From: Solirubrobacter ginsenosidimutans
GTDB lineage: Bacteria; Actinomycetota; Thermoleophilia; Solirubrobacterales; Solirubrobacteraceae
Length of the DNA stretch: 64,000 nt
Reading direction: 5' to 3'
Assembly (NCBI RefSeq): GCF_027587205.1
Contig: NZ_JAPDOD010000019.1
Span: 62,001 to 126,000, forward strand
Under the pieces are notes generated by a model, which ran no database searches, was not told the origin of the DNA, and was given only the letters and a program-made list of their open reading frames with translations. Below, one piece after another: positions 47,464 through 56,117 of this stretch. Position 1 is the stretch's first letter. Each line of letters opens with the position of its first letter. The position numbers and the translations under genes are program-made.

Positions 47464-47861
47464 CCGAGCCGACGACCACGGAGCTCCTGGCCGCGGCGGT
47501 GGCGCGCCTGCCGCGTCCGCTGAGCGCGGCGATGCTCGCCGCCGTCACGCGAGAGCGCATCATCACCGGGGCCTACGCCGACGGCCACGGGATGTGCCCG
47601 CTGCTCGGCGCGCACCGCTACGGCGTGCGCGAGAACGGCCCAGGCTTCGCCGAAGCGTGGGACCGCTTCTGCGGGAGCCGTCGTGGCAAGCGCCGGGACG
47701 CCACGGACGCCGAGCGCGCGCTCCTGATCGGGCTGCTGAAAGCCAGCCTGTTCGGACATCATGGCGGCGCAAAGCGGCCGGCGCCGCCGCCGGCGCCACT
47801 GCCCGATCGTCTGCCGACGCCGCCGCAGGTCGCGGAGCGCCTGATCGAGGCCGGCACGTGA
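47460..47861 (+). CDS. Hypothetical protein (unknown operon, gene 2)
   Basis: 133 residues. AAVARLPRPLSAAMLAAVTRERIITGAYADG is followed by a distinctive GMCPLLGAHRYGVRENGPGFAEAWDRFCG, then a basic RRGKRRDATDAERALL and a Pro-rich tail. The Cys/His content (MCPLLGAH, RFCG) could bind a metal, but this is speculation. It overlaps genes 1 and 3 by 4 bp, so the three products are probably made in fixed proportion. Confidence 0.6.
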   Translation: MTEPTTTELLAAAVARLPRPLSAAMLAAVTRERIITGAYADGHGMCPLLGAHRYGVRENGPGFAEAWDRFCGSRRGKRRDATDAERALLIGLLKASLFGHHGGAKRPAPPPAPLPDRLPTPPQVAERLIEAGT

Positions 47862-48427
47862 GTCGCGAACCGCGACAGACGCCGCGCGACGAACGCGCAC
47901 AAGCCGATCCCGCGGGCGCGCCGAGCGGCCGCCTCGTCGCGCGCCCACGGCCGCGGCCCACGTCACCCATGCCGCAACGCGAGGTCGCCGACGGCGACCG
48001 CGACGCGACGGCCGCGGAGCTCGCAGCCCTGCGCGCGCACCTGCTTCGGTTCGCGGTGACCCTGCCTGCTGTCGCGATCGGCGACAGTCGGCTCGACGCC
48101 GACGCCGCCGGGCTCTTCGTCCGGTTGCCGCTCGACGGCGGCGCCGGCGTCGAGATGCGTGAGTTCGCCACCGTGCGCAACCGGCCGCGCTGGAGCGTGA
48201 GCGTGCTTCTTCCCGTGGGCGCCGCCGCCGAGTTCCAGCGGCTCGGCTGGGGGCGCTCCCGGCCCGCCGACGAGTCCGGACCGCTTCTCCTCGAATTGAT
48301 GCGGCCACGGCACCAGGCCGACATCTCACCGCTGCGGCGCGTCATCGCCACCGCGCACCGGGTCGCCGGCGGTGCTCAGGAGCCAAACCGGCACCCCACG
48401 CCGCGAACGGTCCGGAGCTTCAGATAG
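47858..48427 (+). CDS. Hypothetical protein (unknown operon, gene 3)
   Basis: 189 residues from GTG 47858. A basic, Pro/Arg-rich first 50 residues are followed by a folded-looking alpha+beta part: LRAHLLRFAVTLPAVAIGDSRLDADAAGLFVRLPLDGG, then ATVRNRPRWSVSVLLPVGAAAEF. It has a basic tail. No known family. The GTGA overlap with gene 2 supports the start. Confidence 0.55.
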   Translation: MSREPRQTPRDERAQADPAGAPSGRLVARPRPRPTSPMPQREVADGDRDATAAELAALRAHLLRFAVTLPAVAIGDSRLDADAAGLFVRLPLDGGAGVEMREFATVRNRPRWSVSVLLPVGAAAEFQRLGWGRSRPADESGPLLLELMRPRHQADISPLRRVIATAHRVAGGAQEPNRHPTPRTVRSFR

Positions 48428-48737
48428 GCGCGCGGCGGCCCGGTGCCGCTCACCGCTCCAGCGGGACCTCGGCGTAAGCAGGCGACGGCGAGCTCGCCTG
48501 CCGCGACGAAACCTCGTAGGCGCGCCGAGCGCCTCGCGCAACGGTCTCGAGCGGGTCGCGATGCCACGCATGGCAGGTGTTATCGCGTCCGCATGACCGA
48601 AGCGATCGGATTCGGCGTGGCATCGACGCGCGAGTTCGGCATCGCCGTGCCGCCCGTCGAGATCGCGCCGGCCGAGCGGGGGACGGGCTGACGTCCGAGC
48701 CGGTCGGGCTGGCGCCAACCCCTCGCCGGCGTCAGGC
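48428..48737. other. 310-bp non-coding region
   Basis: No supported gene, hairpin or repeat. A 32-codon plus-strand frame from ATG 48593 is too short and lacks a ribosome-binding site. The region separates the unknown operon from the convergent PP2C block. Confidence 0.4.
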
Positions 48738-48875
48738 TCAGCGCCCGCGTGGTGGCTCGCACAGCACGAGCCGGCCGCGCGCGAGCGCGTGTGCGATCCG
48801 CTTCGCGCGCTCGACCTGCGCGGACGTGTAGTGCGCCGGGTCTTTCAGCGTTTCGACGCGGATCGGAGCGGACAT
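48738..48875 (-). CDS. 45-residue hypothetical protein coupled to PP2C gene
   Basis: MSAPIRVETLKDPAHYTSAQ continues with a basic helix (VERAKRIAHALARGRL) and ends CEPPRGR. The ATG overlaps the phosphatase TGA (TGATG), strong evidence for translation by termination-reinitiation. No family known; a small regulator or inhibitor of the phosphatase is possible but unproven. Confidence 0.5.
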   Translation of the reverse strand: MSAPIRVETLKDPAHYTSAQVERAKRIAHALARGRLVLCEPPRGR

Positions 48876-49699
48876 CACGCGGCCAGGGCGAGGGTCGCCG
48901 CCTGGCTGGCTCGCGTCAGCCGGACCACGGTCACGTCGTCGTGCGCCTTCTCTGCCGCACGCCAAAGGTGCCTGCGCCGCTGTTCCCACGCGCGCAGCCC
49001 TTCGAGCCAGCCGGCGAGGTCGCCGAGCGCGCGCTCGACGAGGCGAGCGCCGTCGCTGGCCACCACGAGCTCCGTGACGCCGGTCAAGCTGAAGCTGCGC
49101 AGGGCGGGCTGCGGGAAGCGACCGAGCGCGGTGGACGTCCACGCGTCCGCGCGTCCGAGGAAATGCTCCTCGGCGTCGTGGCGGCGATCGCGGTCCACGT
49201 GCGCGTTGCCGTCCTGCCAGCGCTGCCACGCGGCCTCCGTGGCGCGCGTCAGTGCGGTTCCGGTGCCGAGGGGCTGCCAGCCCGCTGCGGTCCGCGCCCA
49301 CGCCTCGCAGTCGCCCGCGCGGACGACCTCCACCCGGCCGTCCGGGAAGACGTCCGCGGCGGTCACGCAGGTCTGGGCCTGGTCACGGGAGCGGGCGACC
49401 GCGGGATCGTGCAAGTGGCGGTTCGCCGCCAGCACCCCGTCGGTCAGCCCGCTCCCCGCGCGTTGGAGGGCGACGCGCGTGACGGCCGCCGCATACATCG
49501 GACCGGGCACACCGACCACCTCGTGGCAGCGCCGGGTCGGCGTTACGCCGTCGAGCACCGCGACGCGCAGGCGCGCCGCGGAGGGGTCGGGCCACACGAG
49601 CTGCGCGTCCTGGGACGCGTCGGAGCCCGAGGGTTGCTCCCAGGTCTCGACGAGCCAGCCCATGCTGGTCGTGACGGTCCGATGTAGTCGCGACGTCAT
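48875..49699 (-). CDS. PP2C-family protein phosphatase-like protein
   Basis: 274 residues. Metal-binding-type Asp in RVAVLDGVTPTRR, AADVFPDGRVEVVRAGDCEAWA (core strand with the GD motif), TELVVASDGARLVERAL and the terminal HDDVTVVRL. These are PP2C motifs in correct order, although the first metal motif is weaker than RxxxxDG. No kinase or anti-sigma gene is adjacent. ATG 49699 begins the frame; ATG 49663 (MGWLVETW) is an alternative. The TGA overlaps the next gene by one base. Confidence 0.75.
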   Translation of the reverse strand: MTSRLHRTVTTSMGWLVETWEQPSGSDASQDAQLVWPDPSAARLRVAVLDGVTPTRRCHEVVGVPGPMYAAAVTRVALQRAGSGLTDGVLAANRHLHDPAVARSRDQAQTCVTAADVFPDGRVEVVRAGDCEAWARTAAGWQPLGTGTALTRATEAAWQRWQDGNAHVDRDRRHDAEEHFLGRADAWTSTALGRFPQPALRSFSLTGVTELVVASDGARLVERALGDLAGWLEGLRAWEQRRRHLWRAAEKAHDDVTVVRLTRASQAATLALAA

Positions 49700-49818
49700 C
49701 GCGGTGAGCTTCGTCTTCGCTGCCGCGCTCGCCGCCCGCCCGGACGGGCTGCGTGGTCCGTCCGTTGGAGCGGTCTCGGCGCCGGTGGAAGGATGCGGCG
49801 GGGCGGATCGATTTGTAG

Positions 49819-50670
49819 CTAATCAGCCGCCGGCGCAGGGGGGTTGACATCGTCGACGTAGAGGTCGACGGAGAGCTCGGCGCCTTCGACCAGGTCGTAC
49901 CTGGACAGGTCGGTCAAGCCGGTTTCGATCAGGACGTCCTCGCAGAGGAATGTGTTGCCGGTGCACGCGCGGCTGTCGCGGGTGAGGATCTCGTAGGCCG
50001 AGTCGGCGTAGATCTCGGGCCGCCGTGAGCGCCGCATGGCTTCGTCGCCGCCGAGCAGGTTCTGCACCGCCGCGGTCGCGACGAGCGTCCGAGGCCAGAG
50101 CGCATTCGAAGCGATGCCGGCCTCGCGGAGCTCTTCCGCCCAGCCGAGAGCCAGCAGCGACATCCCGTACTTGGCCAGTGTGTACGCGATGTGGCCGCCG
50201 AGCCACTTGCGGTCCAGGGTGAGCGGCGGTGAGAGCGTGAGGATGTGCGGGTTGGCGGCGTGGCGCAGATGCGGCAGGCAGGCCTTGGTGAGGACGAACG
50301 ACCCTCGCACGTTGATCTGGTGCATGAGATCGAAGCCCTTGACCTCGAGCTGCTCGGTCCGCGCGAGATTGATCGCCGAGGCGTTGTTGACCACGATGTC
50401 GATGCCACCGAACCGCTCCACGGCCTGGGTGACCGCCATCTCCACTGCCGCCTCGTCACGGATGTCCCCGACGATCGGCAGGGCCGCTCCGCCGGCGGCT
50501 TCGATCTGCTCGGCGGCCGTGTAGATCGTTCCCTCCAGCCTGGGGTGCGGTTCGGCCGTCTTCGCGACGAGCGCGACGTTCGCGCCATCGCGCGCCGCGC
50601 GCACGGCGATGGCGAGGCCAATGCCGCGGCTTGCGCCCGAGATGAACATGGTCTTGCCGTCGAGCGTCAT
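49819..50670 (-). CDS. SDR-family oxidoreductase (HSDL2-like)
   Basis: 283 residues. NAD(P)-binding FISGASRGIGLAIAVRAARDG, NNAS in DIVVNNASAINLA, catalytic Tyr-Lys in IAYTLAKYGMSL. The stretch VAKTAEPHPRLEGTIYTAAEQIEAAGG is characteristic of the HSDL2-like branch. Expected to oxidise or reduce a hydroxy/keto group of an acyl-CoA-type substrate. Last gene of the catabolic operon that starts at 55179; ATGA overlap with the AtuA-like gene. Confidence 0.88.
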   Translation of the reverse strand: MTLDGKTMFISGASRGIGLAIAVRAARDGANVALVAKTAEPHPRLEGTIYTAAEQIEAAGGAALPIVGDIRDEAAVEMAVTQAVERFGGIDIVVNNASAINLARTEQLEVKGFDLMHQINVRGSFVLTKACLPHLRHAANPHILTLSPPLTLDRKWLGGHIAYTLAKYGMSLLALGWAEELREAGIASNALWPRTLVATAAVQNLLGGDEAMRRSRRPEIYADSAYEILTRDSRACTGNTFLCEDVLIETGLTDLSRYDLVEGAELSVDLYVDDVNPPAPAAD

Positions 50671-52469
50671 GGCGCTGCTTTCGGACCGCGATCCGCCGCG
50701 CTGTCACTCAACAGGGAGCGCGGCACCCTGGTGGTGCGTGCACGCAGCCATTCGCCGAGCGCTTTTGCCTGCGAGTCCAGCCGCAGCGTCGACGTCGCGC
50801 CGGACCCGAGGAGTCCGCGGACGAGGAAGTTGACCGCGCCGAGGTTGGGAAGCTCATAGCGCGAGATCGCCAGGTCGCGCGTCTCGGGCAGAAGCCGTCG
50901 CAGCTCATCGACGGTGAGGGCCGATTGCAGCCACTCCCACGCTTGACGGTCGCGCACCCAGACGCCGAGGTTCGCGTCGCCGCCCTTGTCCCCGGAGCGC
51001 GCGTGCACGATCTCGCCGAGCGGCGCGAAGACAAGGTCCTCGGGCGGTGGAGCTCCCAGCGCCGGCGCGGGCGACGAAGCGTTCTGCCGGGATATCTCGC
51101 CGGCCGCCGGCGGGGCGATCGTCTCCGTCGTGCCGTCGGCGTGGTGGACCGTGTGGGCGAGCGCCGCCTGGTCGAGCAGCGCTGGCCGGTAGACGCCGAA
51201 CGCCGACCCGGGCTGCGGAGGGTCGAGGGCGTAGAGCCCCGGGTAGCTGGAGAGCGCCAGCTCGATCATCCGCGACGAGAACGCGCGCCCGGCGGCCTCC
51301 TTCGTCCCCTGAACCGCGATCCTGAGAAGCTGGGTGCCTGAGTTCTGGCTCTCGGGATCGCGCCGGGCCTCGCCGATACGGTCGATCGTCAATGCGGAAA
51401 GCCCGTCGACCTCAGCGACGGAGCGGCGTAGGGAACGTTCGACGAGGGCCGCCTTCGCGTCGAGGTCGGGACCCGTCAGCGCGAGGATCATGCTGTTCTG
51501 CCATCCCCCGACCGCGGTGATCGCGACCTTGGCCGTCGCGGGTGGCGCCGAACCTCGCACGCCGCGGATCTGGACCCGGTCGTCGCCGAGGTCGGTCAGC
51601 TCGGCGGTGTCGAGATGCGCGACCACGTCGGGATTGACATAGGCCGGCTCACCGATCTCGTAGATCAGCTGCGCGGTGACGGTGTCCGTGGTGACGGCTC
51701 CGCCGGTGCCCTGGTGCTTGGTGATGACCGACGATCCGTCGACGGCGATCTCGGCAATCGGGAAGCCTGGCTGGACGAGGTCGGCGATGGCGCGGAACCC
51801 GGAGAAGTTGCCGCCGGTCGCCTGCGGCCCGCATTCGATGACGTGCCCTGCACAGACGGCGCCGGCGAGGGCGTCGTGGTCGTGGGGGCTCCATCCCCAC
51901 CACCAGGCGGCGGGGCCGATGACGAGCGCGGCGTCGGCGATGCGCCCGGTGATCACGATGTCAGCACCTTGCTCGAGCGCGCGCGCGATGCCGAACCCGC
52001 CCAGGTACGCGTTGGCCGTCAGCGGCGCGTGTGGCCACGACGACAGCGGCTCACCGCTCGTCAGGTGCGGCAGCGAGTGGCCGGATCGCTGGAGGGCGTC
52101 GAGGCGGTCGAACACGTCGTCGCCTTCGATGTGGGAGACCCGGAGGTCGTAGCCGTGGCGTGCGATCAGCTCGCGGGTGGCGACGGCCAGCCCGGCGGGG
52201 TTGAGTCCGCCCGCATTGACGACGAGCCGGATCCCGTTCGCGACGAGGGGCTCGAGGGCCGCGTCGAGGTGCTGTAGGAACGTGGTCGCGTAGCCCTTGC
52301 TGCTGTCCTTGGCGCGCGCCTTGCCGAGGATCAGCATCGTCACTTCGGCGAGGTAGTCGCCGGTGAGGACGTCGATCCCACCGGCGCGGGCCATGTCGGC
52401 CATGGCCGAGGCGCGGTCGCCGTAGAAGCCGGAGCAGTTCCCGATGTGGATGGGGCGCTCTCCGGTCAT
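50667..52469 (-). CDS. AtuA-family protein (DUF1446, acyclic terpene utilisation type)
   Basis: 600 residues from ATG 52469. IHIGNCSGFYGDRASAMADM and LTGDYLAEVTMLILGKARAKD open the DUF1446 domain, and GADIVITGRIADAALVIGPAAWW and GGNFSGF continue it. The C-terminal LGEIVHARSGDKGGDANLGVW is the usual associated small domain, here fused. AtuA is needed for citronellol/geraniol catabolism in Pseudomonas, but its reaction is unknown; homologues occur in many acyl-CoA catabolic clusters. Overlaps of 4 bp on both sides. Confidence 0.88.
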   Translation of the reverse strand: MTGERPIHIGNCSGFYGDRASAMADMARAGGIDVLTGDYLAEVTMLILGKARAKDSSKGYATTFLQHLDAALEPLVANGIRLVVNAGGLNPAGLAVATRELIARHGYDLRVSHIEGDDVFDRLDALQRSGHSLPHLTSGEPLSSWPHAPLTANAYLGGFGIARALEQGADIVITGRIADAALVIGPAAWWWGWSPHDHDALAGAVCAGHVIECGPQATGGNFSGFRAIADLVQPGFPIAEIAVDGSSVITKHQGTGGAVTTDTVTAQLIYEIGEPAYVNPDVVAHLDTAELTDLGDDRVQIRGVRGSAPPATAKVAITAVGGWQNSMILALTGPDLDAKAALVERSLRRSVAEVDGLSALTIDRIGEARRDPESQNSGTQLLRIAVQGTKEAAGRAFSSRMIELALSSYPGLYALDPPQPGSAFGVYRPALLDQAALAHTVHHADGTTETIAPPAAGEISRQNASSPAPALGAPPPEDLVFAPLGEIVHARSGDKGGDANLGVWVRDRQAWEWLQSALTVDELRRLLPETRDLAISRYELPNLGAVNFLVRGLLGSGATSTLRLDSQAKALGEWLRARTTRVPRSLLSDSAADRGPKAAP

Positions 52470-52876
52470 GCTCGCTCCGCCGCGGTCTTCGTCACGCGCA
52501 CCGTTCCTTCGAAGCCCACCTCGCTGGACGGCTGCTCCTCGATGAGCTCGAGGGTCATGCCGTCGTCTTCGACGGTCCTCACGCGGGCGGTGTAGACCAG
52601 TTCGACCGGCGCGTAGATGGGCCTGCGCAGCCGGTAGGCGACGTTCGCGACCTGCCACTCCGGGCCGAGGCCCTCGGTGACGCAGCGCAAGGCGAGCGCC
52701 GCCCGGAGGTGGGAGTGCAGCGCGACGCCGGCGTGCCCCTCCTCGCGCGCGTAGCGCGCGTCGAAGTGGATACGGTGGGGATTCCAGGTCACGGCGCTGT
52801 ACCGGAACAGCTGCAGGGGTGTCGCCGTGTGCCTGAGCCGAGGCAGCACGTCGCCGACTTCGAACGTCGTGGACAT
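52466..52876 (-). CDS. MaoC-like hotdog dehydratase
   Basis: 136 residues from ATG 52876 (GTG 52879 is adjacent). The hydratase motif RYSAVTWNPHRIHFDARYAR carries the Asn-x-x-x-x-H/D catalytic pattern typical of MaoC/R-hydratases. It pairs with the upstream FAS1-like dehydratase gene, with which it overlaps as TGATG. Two such half-domains often assemble into one enoyl-CoA hydratase. Confidence 0.85.
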   Translation of the reverse strand: MSTTFEVGDVLPRLRHTATPLQLFRYSAVTWNPHRIHFDARYAREEGHAGVALHSHLRAALALRCVTEGLGPEWQVANVAYRLRRPIYAPVELVYTARVRTVEDDGMTLELIEEQPSSEVGFEGTVRVTKTAAERA

Positions 52877-53415
52877 CACGACTCCTCCAAGGGGTCGAGC
52901 AACACGACGGTGCGCCGGTTGCGGTTGAGAACGGCGCCCTCGGCCGACATGAAGCTGTTCACCGTGGTGACGAACACGCAGGTGCCGGCACGCGTCTGCT
53001 TGGGCGTTATCGACTCGAGGGTCGTCTCGAGCACGATCGTCGTGCCGGCGACCGCTGGGTTGTGGAGCTCCATCTCTTCGCCGGCACCCATCACGCGGAG
53101 TCCATCTCCGAGAGGGATCTCACCGTCGTGGGGCGTTCCGTCGGACCCGAGCTCGGCCTCGGGGGTGCCGACACCCCATTCGACCATCGCGGCGAGCAGG
53201 TTCGGCGGAGCCACGACATCCGCGTAACCCGCCGACCGCGCAGCCGCGGCGTCGTAGTGGCATGGATCGGCGGCGCCGATGGTCAGCGCGTAACGGCCGA
53301 TCGTCACGGCGTCCAGCGTGCCGAGGCTGCGCCGCGAAAGGACGGCGCCGGTCCGCGGCTGCGTCTCGGCGTAATATGCCGCCAGGGGCGTGCCGGCTTC
53401 AGGAGTGAAGGACAT
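52876..53415 (-). CDS. FAS1-like/MaoC N-terminal-type dehydratase
   Basis: 179 residues. YALTIGAADPCHYDAAAARSAGYADVVAPPNLLAAM is the hotdog entrance typical of the FAS1-like dehydratase (DUF4442/MaoC_N) branch. The remainder (MELHNPAVAGTTIVLETTLESITPKQTRAG) completes the fold. It probably forms a heterodimer with the following MaoC protein for enoyl-CoA hydration. Overlaps the CoA-transferase gene by 17 bp. Confidence 0.82.
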   Translation of the reverse strand: MSFTPEAGTPLAAYYAETQPRTGAVLSRRSLGTLDAVTIGRYALTIGAADPCHYDAAAARSAGYADVVAPPNLLAAMVEWGVGTPEAELGSDGTPHDGEIPLGDGLRVMGAGEEMELHNPAVAGTTIVLETTLESITPKQTRAGTCVFVTTVNSFMSAEGAVLNRNRRTVVLLDPLEES

Positions 53416-54601
53416 GCTCGGGCTCCGTGTCGGCTCCGTCTGCGGGACTTTCGTGGCCGGCGAGCTCGGCGAGGATCGCCTCGGTCGACTGGCCCAGCGG
53501 CGGGGCGGCGCGCAGCGGTCCCACCGGCGAGTCGCTGAGCCTCAGCGCGCACCCGGGGACCGGCACCCGTCCGCGCGCGGCGTGCTCGACGTAGCGGATC
53601 ATGCCGCGTTCGACCAGGTGCTCGTCCTTGTCGATCTCCCGGATCGACTTGACCGGCGCGGAGGGAACCCCTGCGGCCTGGAGGTCCCGGACGAGCTCGC
53701 CGCGCGTCCGGGTTCTGGTGTGGGCGGACACCTCCTCGTCGACCGCGTCGATGTTGGCGACCCTGTCCTTCGCGGTGCGGAACCTGGGATCGTCGATCAG
53801 CTCGGGCCGGCCCAGTGCGGTGGCCAGGCCGCGCCAGTGCCGCTCGGACATGCAGATGATCGCCAGCCAGCCATCGCTGGTGTCGTAGATGTTGTACGGC
53901 GCCACGGCCATCCCGGTGTGCCGGTTCCCGGTGCGCTCCGGCAGCTCTCGAGCGGGGTTGTTGTGCAGGCCGCCCAGGCTCGAGGCCAGCATCGGATAGA
54001 CGGTGTCGTGCATCGAGACCTCGACGATCTGCCCCCGGCCGGTGCGCTCGCGCTGGAACAGGGCCGCGGTGATCGCCGCGAACAGGTGGATCCCGCCGGA
54101 GAAGTCCACGAACGCGGCGCCGGACTTGGTCGGCGGCCCGTCGGGCTGCCCGGTGGCCGCGGCGGCGCCGGACATCGCCTGCACGGTGATGTCCATGGCC
54201 GACATGTGGGCGTACGGGCCGGTGGTCCCGTAGCCCTTGCCGGAGGCCACGACCAGGCGCGGGTTGTGCTCGAGAAGTCGCGCCGGGCCGAGCTGCAGGC
54301 GCTCCATGACGCCCGGCGCGAAGTTCTCGATGAGCACGTCGGCGGTCTCGACTAGGTCGAGCAGCGCCTGATGACCGGCCTCGGACTTGAGGTCGAGCAT
54401 CACGCTGCGCTTGTTGGAGTTGAGCATCACGAACTCGTGCGACTCGATCGGATCGTGCGCGCGGAAGCGCAGGGGCTCACCGCCGGGAGGCTCGACCTTG
54501 ATGACCTCGGCGCCCATCTGCGCGAACAGGAGCCCGCAGTACGGGCCGAGGTAGACCTGGCCCAGTTCGAGGACCCGGAGGCCGTGAAATGCCGCCGTCA
54601 T
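53399..54601 (-). CDS. Class III CoA-transferase (CaiB/BaiF family)
   Basis: 400 residues. LRVLELGQVYLGPYCGLLFAQMGAEVIKVEPPGG, SNKRSVMLDLKSEAG, ADVLIENFAPGVMERL, GYGTTGPYA and the catalytic Asp region MSAMDITVQAMSGAAAATG are all conserved. The family moves CoA between acyl-CoA and free acid, activating a substrate for the hydratase/SDR genes downstream. 20 bp after the cupin gene, same strand. Confidence 0.93.
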   Translation of the reverse strand: MTAAFHGLRVLELGQVYLGPYCGLLFAQMGAEVIKVEPPGGEPLRFRAHDPIESHEFVMLNSNKRSVMLDLKSEAGHQALLDLVETADVLIENFAPGVMERLQLGPARLLEHNPRLVVASGKGYGTTGPYAHMSAMDITVQAMSGAAAATGQPDGPPTKSGAAFVDFSGGIHLFAAITAALFQRERTGRGQIVEVSMHDTVYPMLASSLGGLHNNPARELPERTGNRHTGMAVAPYNIYDTSDGWLAIICMSERHWRGLATALGRPELIDDPRFRTAKDRVANIDAVDEEVSAHTRTRTRGELVRDLQAAGVPSAPVKSIREIDKDEHLVERGMIRYVEHAARGRVPVPGCALRLSDSPVGPLRAAPPLGQSTEAILAELAGHESPADGADTEPEHVLHS

Positions 54602-54621
54602 GAGTGCTCACTCCTTCCAGG

Positions 54622-55179
54622 TCAGGAGTTGGCGACAGCGGCGGCACCGCCGGCGAAGATGTACGGAACCGGGCCGGTGTCCTGCTCGACGGACAACTTC
54701 TCGGTGATGTACTGGATGGCGGTGGCGTCGTTGATCGAGACGAGCTTGCCGTCCTCGTCGAAGTTGATCTGCGCGCCTTCCATCCACAGCAGCACGACGG
54801 TGTCCTCGGTGTTGTCCTCGGGGCAGAAGAACGTGTGCACCGAGCCGCCCGGCTCGTAGAGATAGGAGCCCGCCACCTGCGGCTGGTCGGAGTACTCGCG
54901 GTACTCCCAGCGGCCACTGAACGTGTACACCTCGGCCGTCCCGGTGTGGTAGTGGATCGGCAGCTCGCAGCCGGGCGCCATGGTGGCCATGAGGACCGCC
55001 TGCCCGTGGTCGGGATCCAGGCGCAGCGGCTTGATGTGGATGCCGGGCGCGATGGCGTCCTCGAGGAGCGGGATGTCGTTGACGTTGACGGTCAGCAGGT
55101 CGTCCTGGGGCTGCGCGACGAGCGGCAGCGGGGCGCCGCTGCTGGTGGTCTTGGGGCCGGGGGAAGGGATTGCGGTCAT
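54622..55179 (-). CDS. Cupin protein, 2,4'-dihydroxyacetophenone dioxygenase-like
   Basis: 185 residues. Metal-binding cupin motif 1 is LPIHYHTGTAEVYTFSGRWEY (H-x-H, E) and motif 2 is PGGSVHTFFCPED. The start VNDIPLLEDAIAPGIHIKPLRLDPDHGQ and the middle match the DAD-type family, which cleaves side chains of hydroxyacetophenones using iron. First gene of the minus-strand catabolic operon, divergent from the IclR regulator; the 136-bp gap is unusually AT-rich for this DNA. An aromatic ketone substrate is inference from this gene. Confidence 0.8.
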   Translation of the reverse strand: MTAIPSPGPKTTSSGAPLPLVAQPQDDLLTVNVNDIPLLEDAIAPGIHIKPLRLDPDHGQAVLMATMAPGCELPIHYHTGTAEVYTFSGRWEYREYSDQPQVAGSYLYEPGGSVHTFFCPEDNTEDTVVLLWMEGAQINFDEDGKLVSINDATAIQYITEKLSVEQDTGPVPYIFAGGAAAVANS

Positions 55180-55197
55180 GGTGGAAACCTTTCTCCT

Positions 55198-55237
55198 GCA
55201 TACGTAGATATGGATTAGAAAACGGATATACGTACGC
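55198..55237. promoter_or_regulatory. Inverted TACGTA repeat, candidate IclR operator and promoter
   Basis: GCATACGTA (55198-55206) and TACGTACGC (55229-55237) are inverted repeats with one mismatch, enclosing an AT-rich core (GATATGGATTAGAAAACGG). It lies between the cupin start (55179) and the IclR start (55316). The site position is suited to control of both directions. Confidence 0.55.
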
Positions 55238-55315
55238 TGCTGGCAAGGTAGTGGCCATGTCGTCGCTTGTCAAGACCATCCGGGCTCGTCGCCGCTGGTT
55301 GCTAGCGTCGACCAC

Positions 55316-56065
55316 ATGCCCGCGCGTCCGCACCGCACCGTCGACCGAGTGGTCCAGATCCTCGACACCGTGTCGTTGAGCCCGCGCGGCGTGACCCTTG
55401 CGGAGCTGGCAGGCGTCCTCAACGCGGCGAAGAGCTCCGTACAGGAGCTCACCAATGGGCTTCTCGCGCGCGGTTACCTCATCGAGGAGGAGCATCGGTT
55501 CCACCTCGGGCCAGGGCCGTTCATCCTCGCCGGGCGCGCCAACAAGCTGGCTGCGCTGTCGCTCGATCACCAGTTCGTGGTCGAGCTCGCCGAGGCCCTC
55601 GGTTGCACCGTCCTCGTGGGGGTACGCGTCGGGGACGCCATCGTCTTCGTCGACCACGTGGGCGAAGAGTCACCCAGCCTCACGTTCGTCGCGCGTGCCC
55701 AAGCCCGCCGCCCCCTCTACACGAGCGCCGCCGGCAAGACCCTGCTCGCCAACGTCCCCGACGACGAGATGTACCGCCTCCTCGACCTCGCCGGCCCCGA
55801 GCAGGCCGGTGAGGTGCGCCAGTTCCTCGCCGAGCTCCCCGAGATCCGTGCGCGCCGGCTGGCCTTCAACCGCGGCGTCACGCTCGCGGACGCGTTCGCC
55901 GTGGCGACACCCCTGCTGGCGGCGGACGCCGCTCTGATCGCGTCGATTACCGCGGGCGTCGGCCCCGAAGCGGCGGATCGACTCGACGAGCTCGGCGAAC
56001 AGCTCAGGAACGCCGTCGCCGCTCTCGGCCCCAGGTACGGCCTGGGCCTTCGTCGAGCAGGCTAA
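55316..56065 (+). CDS. IclR-family transcriptional regulator
   Basis: 249 residues. The winged HTH at 5-65 (RVVQILDTVSLSPRGVTLAELAGVLNAAKSSVQELTNGLLARGYL) is followed by the IclR effector domain: CTVLVGVRVGDAIVFVDHVGEES, RRPLYTSAAGKTLLANV and the late ADAFAVATPLLAADAALIASITAG. It probably represses or activates the divergent cupin/CoA-transferase operon in response to the pathway substrate. Whether it also reads the TCACACCG boxes further right is unknown. Confidence 0.93.
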   Translation: MPARPHRTVDRVVQILDTVSLSPRGVTLAELAGVLNAAKSSVQELTNGLLARGYLIEEEHRFHLGPGPFILAGRANKLAALSLDHQFVVELAEALGCTVLVGVRVGDAIVFVDHVGEESPSLTFVARAQARRPLYTSAAGKTLLANVPDDEMYRLLDLAGPEQAGEVRQFLAELPEIRARRLAFNRGVTLADAFAVATPLLAADAALIASITAGVGPEAADRLDELGEQLRNAVAALGPRYGLGLRRAG

Positions 56066-56117
56066 GGGGGCCGCGCGGGCGCTCGGACGCGCTCGCCGAG
56101 TGCACGGTCGTCGCCGC

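Noticed and set aside
48593..48691. 32-codon plus-strand frame MTEAIGFGVASTREFG...
   Set aside because: Very short, no Shine-Dalgarno, no overlap with neighbours and shadow-like ending.
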